This document shows, piece by piece, positions 43,945-53,966 of a stretch of DNA of 64,000 nucleotides. How positions within the stretch are numbered: position 1 is the stretch's first letter; each line of letters begins with the position of its first letter. A model generated the notes under the pieces. It was not told the DNA's origin. It was given only the letters and a program-made list of their open reading frames with translations, and did no database searches. The position numbers were made by a program, and so were the translations under genes. The DNA comes from Lachnospiraceae bacterium. Lineage in GTDB: Bacteria; Bacillota; Clostridia; Lachnospirales; Lachnospiraceae. Where the stretch lies: contig JAHZFJ010000001.1 of the NCBI GenBank assembly GCA_019421365.1, forward strand, positions 196,959 to 260,958. Reading direction: 5' to 3'.

Positions 43945-44673
43945 TTGGCTAATAATAATGTCCTCGAAGGATTACAAATCCCGGAACACATTGCTTTAAT
44001 ATTAGATGGTAATGGAAGATGGGCTAAGAAAAGAATGATGCCTCGTAATTATGGGCATGCACAGGGAAGCAAGAATGTAGAGAAGATTTGTAAAGCAGCA
44101 TATAACATGGGAGTAAAGTACTTAACCGTATATGCATTTTCAACAGAAAATTGGTCTAGACCAGATGATGAAGTTGAGACACTTATGAAACTTCTTAATA
44201 GTTATTTAAAAGATTGTATTAAACAAACAACTAAGAATAATATGAGGGTTCGCGTTATTGGTGATATTACTCGCTTGGATGTTACAATGCAAGAGAAAAT
44301 CAAAGACTTAGAAGAGAGAAGTAAGAATAATACTGGACTTAATTTTCAAGTTGCATTAAATTACGGTTCTAGAGATGAGATTTTACGTGCCGTAAAACGT
44401 TTAGTAGTAGATTACGATAATAAAGCGTTAACTCTTGATGAGATAGATGAAAAGTTATTTGACAACTACTTGGATACAAGAAATATCCCCGATCCAGATT
44501 TATTGATTCGTACAAGTGGAGAACAAAGATTGTCAAATTATTTATTATGGCAGATGGCATATACTGAATTTTATTTTACAGATGTTTTGTGGCCAGATTT
44601 TAGCGAAAAGGATCTCGAAGATGCCATACGTTATTATAATTCTAAAGAAAGACGGTTTGGTGGATTAAGATAA
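43945..44673 (+). CDS. uppS: Undecaprenyl diphosphate synthase
   Basis: The 242-residue cis-prenyltransferase carries ALILDGNGRWAKKRMMPRNY, the catalytic DGNGRWA motif with the following HAQG, FSTENWSRP, and the C-terminal DLLIRTSGEQRLSNYLLWQ. It adds isopentenyl units to farnesyl diphosphate to make the C55 carrier of cell-wall precursors. The start is TTG 43945 with AGGAGGA 7 bp upstream. It is followed by cdsA after 28 bp. Confidence 0.97.
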   Translation: MANNNVLEGLQIPEHIALILDGNGRWAKKRMMPRNYGHAQGSKNVEKICKAAYNMGVKYLTVYAFSTENWSRPDDEVETLMKLLNSYLKDCIKQTTKNNMRVRVIGDITRLDVTMQEKIKDLEERSKNNTGLNFQVALNYGSRDEILRAVKRLVVDYDNKALTLDEIDEKLFDNYLDTRNIPDPDLLIRTSGEQRLSNYLLWQMAYTEFYFTDVLWPDFSEKDLEDAIRYYNSKERRFGGLR

Positions 44674-44701
44674 TAATTTATACCGACGGATAGGTGGTTG
44701 T

Positions 44702-45505
44702 ATGTTTTGGGTGCGTTTTAGGAGTTCAGTAATGTTAGTGATTTTAACATTAATCACTGTAATTACTGGTGGAGATTTACTGTTTGCAGTAATAGGATTA
44801 ATCTCTTTAATTGGTTTAAGTGAATTATATAAGTTACTAAAAGTGAATAACAGTGTAATTGGATACATAGGCTACGTTGCTTGTGTTGCTTATTATACGT
44901 TAGTGTATTTTAATGCAAAGGAACATATGATGTTACTATTTGTGGCATTTATTATGGTACTAATGGTAGCGTATGTATTCACTTTTCCAAAATATCGTTC
45001 TGAACAAGTATTCCTAACATTCTTTGGATTGTTTTATGTTGCAATTATGTTATCACATATCTACCAAGTACGTATGTTAGATGATGGTTTATGGTTAGTT
45101 TGGTTATTGTTCATAGGTGCATGGGGGTCAGATACATGTGCATATCTAGTTGGTATCTCAATTGGGAAACATAAGATGACACCTAAATTAAGTCCTAAGA
45201 AGTCTATTGAAGGTGGCATTGGAGGTATACTTGGTGCTGCGTTAATTGGATTTATATATGGGTTAGTAATACAGCACAAAATCGGTACATTTAATAATCC
45301 ACAAGTAGCTTTTGCTATTATATGTGGAGTGTCAAGTATCGTATCCCAGATTGGAGATTTAGCAGCTTCTGCAATTAAGAGGAATTATGAAATTAAAGAT
45401 TATGGTAAATTAATACCTGGTCATGGCGGGATATTAGATCGCTTTGACAGTATAATATTCACAGCACCTATTGTGTATTATTTAGCAGTGTTTTTGAGTA
45501 GATAA
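44702..45505 (+). CDS. cdsA: Phosphatidate cytidylyltransferase
   Basis: The 267-residue membrane protein has about seven helices and the CdsA signature SAIKRNYEIKDYGKLIPGHG then GGILDRFDS near the C-terminus, which holds the metal-binding acids. It makes CDP-diacylglycerol for phospholipid synthesis. The ribosome-binding site is GATAGGTGG. The order uppS-cdsA-dxr is the standard Firmicutes one. Confidence 0.96.
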   Translation: MFWVRFRSSVMLVILTLITVITGGDLLFAVIGLISLIGLSELYKLLKVNNSVIGYIGYVACVAYYTLVYFNAKEHMMLLFVAFIMVLMVAYVFTFPKYRSEQVFLTFFGLFYVAIMLSHIYQVRMLDDGLWLVWLLFIGAWGSDTCAYLVGISIGKHKMTPKLSPKKSIEGGIGGILGAALIGFIYGLVIQHKIGTFNNPQVAFAIICGVSSIVSQIGDLAASAIKRNYEIKDYGKLIPGHGGILDRFDSIIFTAPIVYYLAVFLSR

Positions 45506-45580
45506 TCACAAAGTGGTGGTAGATAAGTAATAGTAAGAAAGTAGTATCATGGGTTTTAGTGTGATACGTAGGGTACAAAT

Positions 45581-46729
45581 ATGAAGAAAATAGTAGTTCT
45601 TGGTTCAACAGGTTCCATTGGAACACAGACACTTGATGTTGTTCGTAATAATACAGATATGGAAGTTGTTGCAATGGCAGCAGGATCGAATATCAAGTTG
45701 TTAGAAAAACAGATAAGAGAATTTAGACCACGTATGGTATGTGTCTTTGATGAGAAGAAAGCAAAGGAATTACGCATTCTAGTTGCTGATCTTGATGTTG
45801 AGATAACAAGTGGTATGGAAGGATTAATAGCGTGTAGTGTAACCCCGGAAGCTGATGTTGTATTAACTGCTATTGTAGGTATGATTGGAATACAGCCAAC
45901 GATTGCGGCGATTAAGGCAAAGAAAGATATTGCACTTGCTAATAAAGAGACATTAGTAACTGCTGGACATATCATAATGCCACTTGCGCAGGAATATAAT
46001 GTTAAGATACTTCCTGTAGATAGTGAACATTCAGCAATTTTTCAGGCTTTGAATGGAGAAAACTATAATCGTATTAGTAGAATACTGTTAACGGCTTCTG
46101 GTGGACCTTTTAGAGGAATGACTACAAAGCAGTTAGAAAAAGTTGGATTAGAAGATGCTTTAAAACATCCGAATTGGTCAATGGGCAGAAAGATTACGAT
46201 TGATTCTGCAACTATGGTTAATAAAGGGTTAGAAGTTATTGAAGCTAAATGGTTGTTTGGAGTAGAGTTTGACCAAATAGAAGTTGTGGTGCAACCAAAA
46301 AGTATTATACATTCTATGGTTGAGTTTGTTGATGGTGGAGTAATTGCTCAACTTGGAACACCTGATATGAGACTTCCAATTCAATACGCATTAACTTATC
46401 CAGATCGAAGAGAGCTCGGGGGTGAGCGTTTAGATTTTGCTACATTATCTAAGATATCATTTGAAGCACCTGACTTAGATACATTCCGTGGGTTATCATT
46501 AGCTTATGAAGTGGGCAGAATGGGTGGAAGCATGCCGACTGTATATAATGCCGCTAATGAAAGAGCAGTAGCCAAGTTCTTAAATCGAGAGATATCGTTC
46601 CTTAAGATATACGAAATTATTGAAGATGCTATTAGGTGGCATCGTAAAGTAGATAATCCAAGTGTGAATGAGATACTTGATATAGAAGCACAGACATATG
46701 AAAGAATTGAAACGCAGTTCCATGTGTAA
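45581..46729 (+). CDS. dxr: 1-deoxy-D-xylulose 5-phosphate reductoisomerase
   Basis: The 382-residue protein begins with IVVLGSTGSIGTQTLDVV, the NADPH-binding fold, and has the metal-site motif PVDSEHSAIFQ, NWSMGRKITIDSATMVNKGLE and the C-terminal helical domain. It is the second step of the MEP isoprenoid pathway. With ispG and uppS it shows that the organism makes isoprenoids through this pathway. A 62-bp hairpin-bearing gap separates it from cdsA. Confidence 0.97.
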   Translation: MKKIVVLGSTGSIGTQTLDVVRNNTDMEVVAMAAGSNIKLLEKQIREFRPRMVCVFDEKKAKELRILVADLDVEITSGMEGLIACSVTPEADVVLTAIVGMIGIQPTIAAIKAKKDIALANKETLVTAGHIIMPLAQEYNVKILPVDSEHSAIFQALNGENYNRISRILLTASGGPFRGMTTKQLEKVGLEDALKHPNWSMGRKITIDSATMVNKGLEVIEAKWLFGVEFDQIEVVVQPKSIIHSMVEFVDGGVIAQLGTPDMRLPIQYALTYPDRRELGGERLDFATLSKISFEAPDLDTFRGLSLAYEVGRMGGSMPTVYNAANERAVAKFLNREISFLKIYEIIEDAIRWHRKVDNPSVNEILDIEAQTYERIETQFHV

Positions 46730-46759
46730 TGCAGTGGCACAGAAAGGGTAGGTATTTAC

Positions 46760-47821
46760 ATGAATATTATTGTAGCTATTTTGATTTTTAGCTTAATTAT
46801 TATCATCCATGAGCTGGGTCATTTTTTATTGGCAAAGAAGAATGGAATAGCAGTTGTAGAATTTTCAGTTGGTATGGGTCCAAGACTTTTTAGTTTTTTA
46901 CGTAATGGAACAAGATATTCACTGAAATTATTCCCAATTGGTGGTTCTTGTATGATGTTAGGGGAGGATGAAGAGGCTGATGATCCAAACGCCTTCGGAA
47001 AGAAGGGGGTATGGGCTCGTATATCTGTTATTGCGGCTGGTCCAATATTCAACTTCATTCTAGCTTTCATCCTAGCTATTATTGTTGTTGGCAAAGTTGG
47101 TTATGATCCTGCTATAATTGTTCAAGTAGGAGAAGGCACACCTGCACAAGAGGCGGGACTTCAAGCAGGCGATGTTATCGAAGAGATAAATGGTTCAGGT
47201 GTTGATAATGCAAGAGAAATGATGTTTCATCAATTCTTCCATCCGACATCAGAAAAGCCTGTACAGTTAAAGATTAACCGTAGTGGTGAGGAGATTTCTA
47301 TGACAGTAACACCAGAAAAATCTGAATCTGGTGAGTATTTGATGGGCTTTGTATATAACCAAGGCCGTACTAAGACAATCGCAACTACTGGTGAGAAGAT
47401 GAATGCCCTTGGAGTTATAAAATATAGTGCAATAGAAGTGAAATGTTGGATTACATCAGCTATTCAAAGTGTTGGTGGTTTAATAACAGGTAAGGTTTCA
47501 ACCAATGAGTTAGGTGGACCGGTTGCTATCGTTGATATGATAGGCGATGGTATTAATAGTACGAAGTCTGAAGGTTTGTCAGCCGTCGTGATTCAACTTC
47601 TTTATATGAGTATTTTACTAAGTGCCAACCTTGGTGTAATGAACTTATTACCACTACCTGCACTTGATGGAGGACGTTTGGTATTCTTGATAATTGAAGC
47701 AGTACGTGGTAAGCCAGTTGACCCTAAGAAAGAAGGATTTGTTCATATGGTCGGACTTATACTCTTAATGCTCTTAATGGTATTCGTTATGTTTAACGAC
47801 GTAAGAAGATTATTTGTATAA
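46760..47821 (+). CDS. rseP: Site-2 intramembrane metalloprotease RseP/RasP
   Basis: The 353-residue protein has the zinc motif HELGH (H17, E18, H21) in the first membrane helix, a PDZ domain (about 115-200) between helices and the C-terminal PLPALDGGR motif with the third metal ligand. It cuts membrane-bound regulators such as anti-sigma factors and clears signal-peptide remnants. The place between dxr and ispG is typical. A terminator follows. Confidence 0.96.
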   Translation: MNIIVAILIFSLIIIIHELGHFLLAKKNGIAVVEFSVGMGPRLFSFLRNGTRYSLKLFPIGGSCMMLGEDEEADDPNAFGKKGVWARISVIAAGPIFNFILAFILAIIVVGKVGYDPAIIVQVGEGTPAQEAGLQAGDVIEEINGSGVDNAREMMFHQFFHPTSEKPVQLKINRSGEEISMTVTPEKSESGEYLMGFVYNQGRTKTIATTGEKMNALGVIKYSAIEVKCWITSAIQSVGGLITGKVSTNELGGPVAIVDMIGDGINSTKSEGLSAVVIQLLYMSILLSANLGVMNLLPLPALDGGRLVFLIIEAVRGKPVDPKKEGFVHMVGLILLMLLMVFVMFNDVRRLFV

Positions 47822-47834
47822 TTAAACAAGTAAG

Positions 47835-47875
47835 GAGGTGTGATAAAATACGCATGTATTTTATGCACCTCTTTT
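47835..47875 (+). terminator. Terminator between rseP and ispG
   Basis: GAGGTG plus ATAAAATAC pair, with a small interior loop, with GTATTTTAT plus CACCTC (from 47835 to 47871), followed by TTTT (47872-47875). A TTGACT element at 47881-47886 just downstream may begin a promoter for ispG, though its -10 is weak. Confidence 0.7.
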
Positions 47876-47978
47876 ATCAATTGACTAATATTTAATAGTT
47901 AGGAATAAATTAACCATATCACTTATATGAAAATGTGGTAAAATAGAGTAGTTGAAAGTAAATTAGGAGGTATTCAGA

Positions 47979-49037
47979 ATGTACCGTGATGAAACAAAAG
48001 TAATTCAGATTGGAAACAAGGTAATTGGTGGAGGTAATCCGATACTTATCCAATCTATGACAAATACAAAAACAGAAGATGTAGAGGCTACTGTAGCACA
48101 AATAAAAGAATTAGAAGCAGCTGGTTGCGATATTATTAGATGTGCGGTTCCAACGATGGAAGCAGCACTTGCATTGAAAGAAATTAAGAAGCAAATAACA
48201 ATTCCTCTAGTAGCTGATATACACTTTGATTATCGTCTTGCCTTAGCAGCTATCGAGAATGGTGCTGATAAGATTCGTATTAATCCAGGTAACATAGGTA
48301 GTGAAGAACGTGTAAGAGCTGTTGTAGAGGCTGCTAAGGAGAGAAATATTCCAATTCGTGTAGGTGTTAACAGTGGATCTTTGGAAAAACCACTAGTTGA
48401 GAAATACGGTGGTGTAACAGCAGAAGGTATCGTTGAAAGTGCACTTGATAAAGTGAGAATTATAGAAGAAATGGGCTACGACAATCTAGTAATAAGCATT
48501 AAGTCTTCTAATGTATTAATGGCAGTGCAAGCTCATGAGTTAATTGCGAAGAAGACAAACTATCCATTACATGTAGGTATTACTGAGTCAGGAACAATTA
48601 TCTCGGGCAATATTAAATCCAGTATAGGACTAGGTATTATCTTAAATCAAGGAATCGGTGATACCATTCGTGTATCATTAACAGGAAACCCTGTAGAAGA
48701 AATAAAATCAGCAAAGTTAATACTTCGTACCCTTGGTTTACGAAAAGCAGGAGTTGAAGTGGTTTCTTGTCCAACTTGCGGAAGAACACAAATTGATCTA
48801 ATCGGATTAGCAAATCAAGTGGAAAATATGGTCCAAAAATACGATTTAGATATCAAAGTAGCAGTTATGGGATGCGTAGTTAACGGTCCAGGAGAAGCGA
48901 AAGAAGCAGATATAGGAATAGCCGGCGGCAAAGGGGTAGGCATGTTAATTAAAAAAGGAGAGGTAGTTAAGACACTCCCTGAAGATCAATTACTCGCAAC
49001 CCTAGAAGAAGAATTGAAGAACTGGGCAAAGAATTAA
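47979..49037 (+). CDS. ispG: 4-hydroxy-3-methylbut-2-en-1-yl diphosphate synthase
   Basis: The 352-residue protein has the ISIKSSN core and two C-terminal iron-sulfur motifs, SCPTCGRTQ and MGCVVNGPGEAKEADIG, which hold the [4Fe-4S] cluster. It catalyses the next-to-last step of the MEP pathway. It is preceded by its own TAGGAGG site and, after a 247-bp spacer with structured RNA, followed by polC. Confidence 0.97.
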   Translation: MYRDETKVIQIGNKVIGGGNPILIQSMTNTKTEDVEATVAQIKELEAAGCDIIRCAVPTMEAALALKEIKKQITIPLVADIHFDYRLALAAIENGADKIRINPGNIGSEERVRAVVEAAKERNIPIRVGVNSGSLEKPLVEKYGGVTAEGIVESALDKVRIIEEMGYDNLVISIKSSNVLMAVQAHELIAKKTNYPLHVGITESGTIISGNIKSSIGLGIILNQGIGDTIRVSLTGNPVEEIKSAKLILRTLGLRKAGVEVVSCPTCGRTQIDLIGLANQVENMVQKYDLDIKVAVMGCVVNGPGEAKEADIGIAGGKGVGMLIKKGEVVKTLPEDQLLATLEEELKNWAKN

Positions 49038-49186
49038 GGATATAGTATTGTAGTGTCGTTTCGGATTGTCAAAAGCAAAACTCTAGATAGTATTAAACAG
49101 CTTCTTAACTAATCTACTATGACTAAAAAACGATAGCGAAACATTTTAGTACTTCTTAGTGTGTGCTGGATAACTTAGGAAGACGA

Positions 49187-49226
49187 GGCATGGAGGCCGA
49201 GTCAGCCTGAGCTTCGGCAGGATGCC
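49187..49226 (+). promoter_or_regulatory. GC-rich structured leader upstream of polC
   Basis: GGCAT (49187-49191) pairs with ATGCC (49222-49226), enclosing CCT/AGG (49206-49208 with 49219-49221) and GC-TTCG-GC (49211-49218), with an alternative GCCGA/TCGGC pairing (49196-49200 with 49214-49218). This island is far more GC-rich than the DNA around it. Mutually exclusive pairings are what a switching RNA would show, but the ligand, if any, is unknown. Confidence 0.45.
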
Positions 49227-49284
49227 GAATCGATGAAGAGTGTTTATGGAGTTTTGTACTTACAAAGAAAAGGAGGTTGTGGAC

Positions 49285-52200
49285 ATGAATATGCAATTCT
49301 TTGAGGTGTTCGAAACATTGAAGGTTGCGAAAGAATTACAAGATATGTTTGAAGATACAGTAATTGAACGTGTTGCAGCTTCTAGAATCAATCAGGAAGT
49401 TAAGATATATATAATGAGTACGCATTTGATATCTAGGAAACTAGTGAAGAAGATGCAGTATCAGATTAAAAAACAACTATTCGGGGATACCGCGAATGAG
49501 ATTCGATTGTGTGATCGATACGAATTATCTGCACAGTATACACCAGATAAGTTAATGGACGCATATTATGATAGTTTACTCGAAGAGATGAAGGACAGTA
49601 GTATTCTTGAGTATAACTTGTTCAAGATGGCGAATTACAAAGTTGAAGGTGATACCATTGAGATAGAGATGGAAGATAATTTCGTAGCTAAGAACAAATC
49701 TTCCAATATGAAACGAATTCTAGAGGATAACTTCTCGAATCGGTTTGGATATGCAATTAACATTAAGTTCAACTATGTAGAACCTCCAGAGAATGATGAA
49801 GAGGATATTAGGGAAATATATGCGAAAGCAATGCGAAAGCATCATATGTCCCATGATGAAGATGGTGAGTCTTATATTGCAGCTTCTGAAGAAAGTGGAC
49901 ACATATTGAAAGAGTCTGATCATATGTCTGTCTCAGCTAGTAGTGCAAAAGGTAATGCATCAGAGACTCAAAAGCCAGAAAAAGATAAGTCTGCAGATGC
50001 GAGACCAGCAAAACCTGAGAAGGCCAAATACAGTAGTTATAAGAAGTTACCACCAGATCCAGATATTATCTATGGTAAGAGTTTTGAAGGTGAAGCAATT
50101 GCAATATCTGAGATTCAAGATGAAGTTGGTGAGGTTGTTGTCCGTGGTAGAATTAATAAGTTTGAAACAAGAGAGCTTCGTAATGAGAAAACGATAATTA
50201 CATTTGCTGTAACAGATTTTACAGACACGATTTCAGCAAAAATCTTTGTGAAGAATGAACAGGTAGCGGATATTTCATCAGTACTTAAGAATGGTATCTT
50301 CATTAAAATGAAGGGGATGGCCTTGATGGATAAGTATGATAGGGAAATCTCTATTAGTTCGATCGTTGGTATTAAGACAATCCCGGATTTCACAACTTCA
50401 CGTGTGGATAATGCACCAGTAAAACGTGTTGAATTACACGCCCATACAATGATGAGTGATATGGATGCGGTAGTAGATGCCAAATCATTGATTAAAAGAG
50501 CAATGGCATGGGGACACAATTCAATAGCAATTACTGACCATGGTGTTGTACAAGCGTTCACTGAGGCAAATCATGTAGTTGAGAAGTCTGATTTCAAAGT
50601 AATCTACGGTGTGGAAGCATATCTAGTTGATGACTTGAAGGATATTGTACAGAATGGGAAAGGCCAAACGTTAGATGCACCAAGCGTTGTATTCGATATA
50701 GAAACCACAGGCTTTGGCCCTGTGAATGATAAAATCATTGAAATAGGTGCTGTTAAAGTAGTAAACGGTGAGATTGTGGATAATTATTCTACATTCATTA
50801 ACCCAGAGATTCCAATCCCATATGAAATTGAGAAATTAACAGGTATTCAAGATGCTATGGTTATGGATTATCCTACAATTGATGTGATTTTACCACAATT
50901 CTTAGAATTCTGTAAGGACTGCGTGTTGGTTGCTCATAATGCATCTTTCGATGTTGGATTTATAACGAAGAAAGCAGAGCAGTTAGGTATTTCTACAGAT
51001 TTCACAGTTATAGATACCGTATCTATGGCCCGTGTATTGCTTCCAAACTTATCAAAATTCAAGTTAAATATAGTAGCGAAGGAATTAGGTATCTCACTTG
51101 AAAACCACCATCGTGCTGTTGATGATGCAGGAGCTACAGCAGAGATCTATGTAAAATTCATTCAGATGCTAAAAGAAAAGAATGTATTTAATATGGAAAA
51201 ACTCAATGAGATGAGTAAGTTATCAGCGGATATGATTAAGAAACTACCAACCTACCATGCAATTATTCTTGCGCAAAACGACATAGGTAGAATTAATCTC
51301 TATAAATTAATTTCGTATTCCCATATAAATTACTACGCTCGTAGACCGAGAATACCAAAGAGTGTTTTCCTAGAGAATAGAGAAGGTTTGTTGATTGGTT
51401 CAGCCTGTGAGGCAGGCGAATTATACCAAGCAATACTAAGAAACCAATCAAGGGAAGAGATTACTAGATTGGTGGATTTCTATGATTATCTGGAGATACA
51501 ACCACTTGGTAACAACAATTTCATGATTAATAGTGATAAGTTTGATGTTAAATCAAAAGAAGACTTAATCGAAATAAATAAAAAGATTGTTGCCCTCGGA
51601 GAAGAGTTTAATAAGCCAGTTGTTGGAACCTGTGACGTGCATTTCTTAGATCCAGAAGATGAAGTGTATCGACGAATCATCATGACAGGTAAAGGATTCA
51701 AAGATGCAGATGACCAACCGCCGTTGTATCTTCGCACGACAGATGAGATGTTAGCAGAATTTGCTTATCTTGGTAGAGAGAAAGCAGAAGAGATTGTTAT
51801 AACGAATACCAATAAGATTGCAGACATGATTGAGAAGATTTCGCCGGTACGTCCGGACAAATGTCCTCCTGTGATTGAAAACTCAGATGAAGACCTACGT
51901 ACCATCTGTTATGATAAGGCGCATTCCATGTATGGACCAAATCTACCAGAGCCGGTTAGGGCACGACTAGAGAAGGAATTAAAATCAATCATTAGCAACG
52001 GTTTCGCCGTAATGTATATTATCGCCCAGAAACTAGTTTGGAAATCCAATGAAGATGGATATCTAGTAGGTTCGAGAGGTTCTGTAGGATCTTCTTTCGC
52101 AGCTACCATGTCAGGTATTACGGAAGTAAATCCGCTACCTGCTCATTATTACTGTACAAACTGTTATTATTCAGATTTTGATTCGGAAGAAGTGAAGGCG

Positions 52201-53763
52201 TTTGCAGGAAAATCTGGTTGTGACATGCCGGATAAATTATGTCCTAGTTGCGGACAGCCACTTAGCAAAGATGGTCATGAGATTCCATTCGAAACTTTCC
52301 TTGGTTTCTATGGAGATAAGGAGCCGGATATCGATCTTAACTTCTCTGGAGAGTATCAAAGTCATGCCCATGATTATACCGAGGTTATCTTTGGTAAAGG
52401 ACAGACGTTCCGTGCGGGGACAATTGGTACATTAGCAGAGAAGACAGCATTTGGATATGTACTGAAATACTATGAAGAACATGGTCAACATAAAAGAAGA
52501 GCAGAGATTGAACGTATCGTAGATGGTTGTGTTGGAGTTCGTAGAACAACAGGGCAGCATCCGGGGGGGATCGTAGTACTTCCACTTGGTGAAGAAATCT
52601 ATTCCTTCACACCTGTGCAACGACCAGCAAACGATATGACGACACAGACGATAACAACACATTTCGATTACCATTCCATTGATCACAACTTATTAAAACT
52701 TGATATACTCGGACACGATGATCCGACCATTATTCGTATGCTACAAGATATAACAGGAATTGACCCGTTAACCATTCGTTTTGATGATGAGAAAGTATTA
52801 TCATTGTTTGATAATCTAAGTGCTTTAGGATTAAAACCAGAGGATTTAGGTGGTTGTGATTTAGGATCCCTAGGTATTCCTGAGTTTGGTACTGATTTCG
52901 TTATGCAGATGCTTCGTGATACAAAACCGAAGACGTTCTCTGATCTGGTACGTATCTCGGGACTGTCTCATGGTACGGATGTATGGCTTAACAATGCCCA
53001 GTATTATATTCAAAACGGTAATTGTACGCTATCTACAGCAATATGTACCCGTGATGATATCATGACTTATCTAATCCATACGGGAGTAGAGAATGGTCTT
53101 GCTTTCAAGATCATGGAGAGCGTTCGTAAGGGTAAAGGTTTAACTCCGGATATGGAGAAAGCAATGATTGAAGCGGGAGTGCCAGAATGGTACATTGAAT
53201 CATGTAAGAAGATTAAGTACATGTTCCCGAAAGCTCATGCGGCTGCTTACGTAATGATGGCCTTTCGTATTGCGTATTTCAAAGTATATTATCCACTTGC
53301 ATATTATACGGCATATTTTAGTATCCGTGCTTCAGCGTTCAACTATGAGCTTATGTGTCTTGGTCGTGAAAAACTAGAATATTATATGGCTGATTATAAG
53401 AAGCGTATGAATGACCTATCAAAGAAGGAACTAGATACTCTAAAAGATATGAGAATTGTTCAAGAAATGTATGCAAGGGGATTTGAGTTTGAGCCACTTG
53501 ATGTTTACCGTGCCAAATCACATCATTTCCAGATCTTTGATGGTAAGATTATGCCTGCTATCAATTCGATTGATGGACTTGGTGATAAAGCGGCAGAAGC
53601 AGTAGTGCTTGCAGCAAAAGATGGTAAATTCTTGTCCCTTGATGATTTCAGACAAAGAACAAAGGTCAGTGCTACTGTTGTAGATACAATGGCCGATCTA
53701 GGAATTCTAGCAGATTTACCAGCTACAAATCAAATATCATTAATGGATTTCTTCCAGATATAG
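49285..53763 (+). CDS. polC: DNA polymerase III alpha subunit, PolC type
   Basis: The 1,492-residue protein is a PolC-type replicase with an N-terminal domain (1-180), a charged linker, an OB fold (about 280-355), a PHP domain starting RVELHAHTMMSDMDAV (about 382), a DEDD 3'-5' exonuclease inserted in the PHP domain (VVFDIETTGFG, about 466-476; NHHRAVDDA at its end), the palm, and the catalytic PDIDLNFSGEY region (about 1014). A Cys-rich zinc site (CTNCYY near 956 and LCPSCGQ) is also visible. ATG 49285 with AGGAGG upstream is favoured over a start at 49240, which has no site. Confidence 0.97.
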   Translation: MNMQFFEVFETLKVAKELQDMFEDTVIERVAASRINQEVKIYIMSTHLISRKLVKKMQYQIKKQLFGDTANEIRLCDRYELSAQYTPDKLMDAYYDSLLEEMKDSSILEYNLFKMANYKVEGDTIEIEMEDNFVAKNKSSNMKRILEDNFSNRFGYAINIKFNYVEPPENDEEDIREIYAKAMRKHHMSHDEDGESYIAASEESGHILKESDHMSVSASSAKGNASETQKPEKDKSADARPAKPEKAKYSSYKKLPPDPDIIYGKSFEGEAIAISEIQDEVGEVVVRGRINKFETRELRNEKTIITFAVTDFTDTISAKIFVKNEQVADISSVLKNGIFIKMKGMALMDKYDREISISSIVGIKTIPDFTTSRVDNAPVKRVELHAHTMMSDMDAVVDAKSLIKRAMAWGHNSIAITDHGVVQAFTEANHVVEKSDFKVIYGVEAYLVDDLKDIVQNGKGQTLDAPSVVFDIETTGFGPVNDKIIEIGAVKVVNGEIVDNYSTFINPEIPIPYEIEKLTGIQDAMVMDYPTIDVILPQFLEFCKDCVLVAHNASFDVGFITKKAEQLGISTDFTVIDTVSMARVLLPNLSKFKLNIVAKELGISLENHHRAVDDAGATAEIYVKFIQMLKEKNVFNMEKLNEMSKLSADMIKKLPTYHAIILAQNDIGRINLYKLISYSHINYYARRPRIPKSVFLENREGLLIGSACEAGELYQAILRNQSREEITRLVDFYDYLEIQPLGNNNFMINSDKFDVKSKEDLIEINKKIVALGEEFNKPVVGTCDVHFLDPEDEVYRRIIMTGKGFKDADDQPPLYLRTTDEMLAEFAYLGREKAEEIVITNTNKIADMIEKISPVRPDKCPPVIENSDEDLRTICYDKAHSMYGPNLPEPVRARLEKELKSIISNGFAVMYIIAQKLVWKSNEDGYLVGSRGSVGSSFAATMSGITEVNPLPAHYYCTNCYYSDFDSEEVKAFAGKSGCDMPDKLCPSCGQPLSKDGHEIPFETFLGFYGDKEPDIDLNFSGEYQSHAHDYTEVIFGKGQTFRAGTIGTLAEKTAFGYVLKYYEEHGQHKRRAEIERIVDGCVGVRRTTGQHPGGIVVLPLGEEIYSFTPVQRPANDMTTQTITTHFDYHSIDHNLLKLDILGHDDPTIIRMLQDITGIDPLTIRFDDEKVLSLFDNLSALGLKPEDLGGCDLGSLGIPEFGTDFVMQMLRDTKPKTFSDLVRISGLSHGTDVWLNNAQYYIQNGNCTLSTAICTRDDIMTYLIHTGVENGLAFKIMESVRKGKGLTPDMEKAMIEAGVPEWYIESCKKIKYMFPKAHAAAYVMMAFRIAYFKVYYPLAYYTAYFSIRASAFNYELMCLGREKLEYYMADYKKRMNDLSKKELDTLKDMRIVQEMYARGFEFEPLDVYRAKSHHFQIFDGKIMPAINSIDGLGDKAAEAVVLAAKDGKFLSLDDFRQRTKVSATVVDTMADLGILADLPATNQISLMDFFQI

Positions 53764-53770
53764 AGTATAT

Positions 53771-53806
53771 AAGGACAGCGTGACTGCATGGTTACGTTGT
53801 CCTTTT
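53771..53806 (+). terminator. Terminator after polC
   Basis: AAGGACAGCGTGAC (53771-53784) pairs with GTTACGTTGTCCTT (53791-53804) over 14 bp with two wobbles and a 6-nt loop, followed by TTTT. It ends the long uppS-polC block. Confidence 0.85.
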
Positions 53807-53966
53807 ATGTTAACAATAATTAGTAATATATCGCCAAAATATAAAATAATTATTAATAAAAGTCAAACTTACTGTTCTTTTGAATTATATGTGTTAAAAT
53901 ACATCATATGGTATTGAAAACTATGATATGTAATATTAATACGATATAAGTGAGGTTGAAATTATT

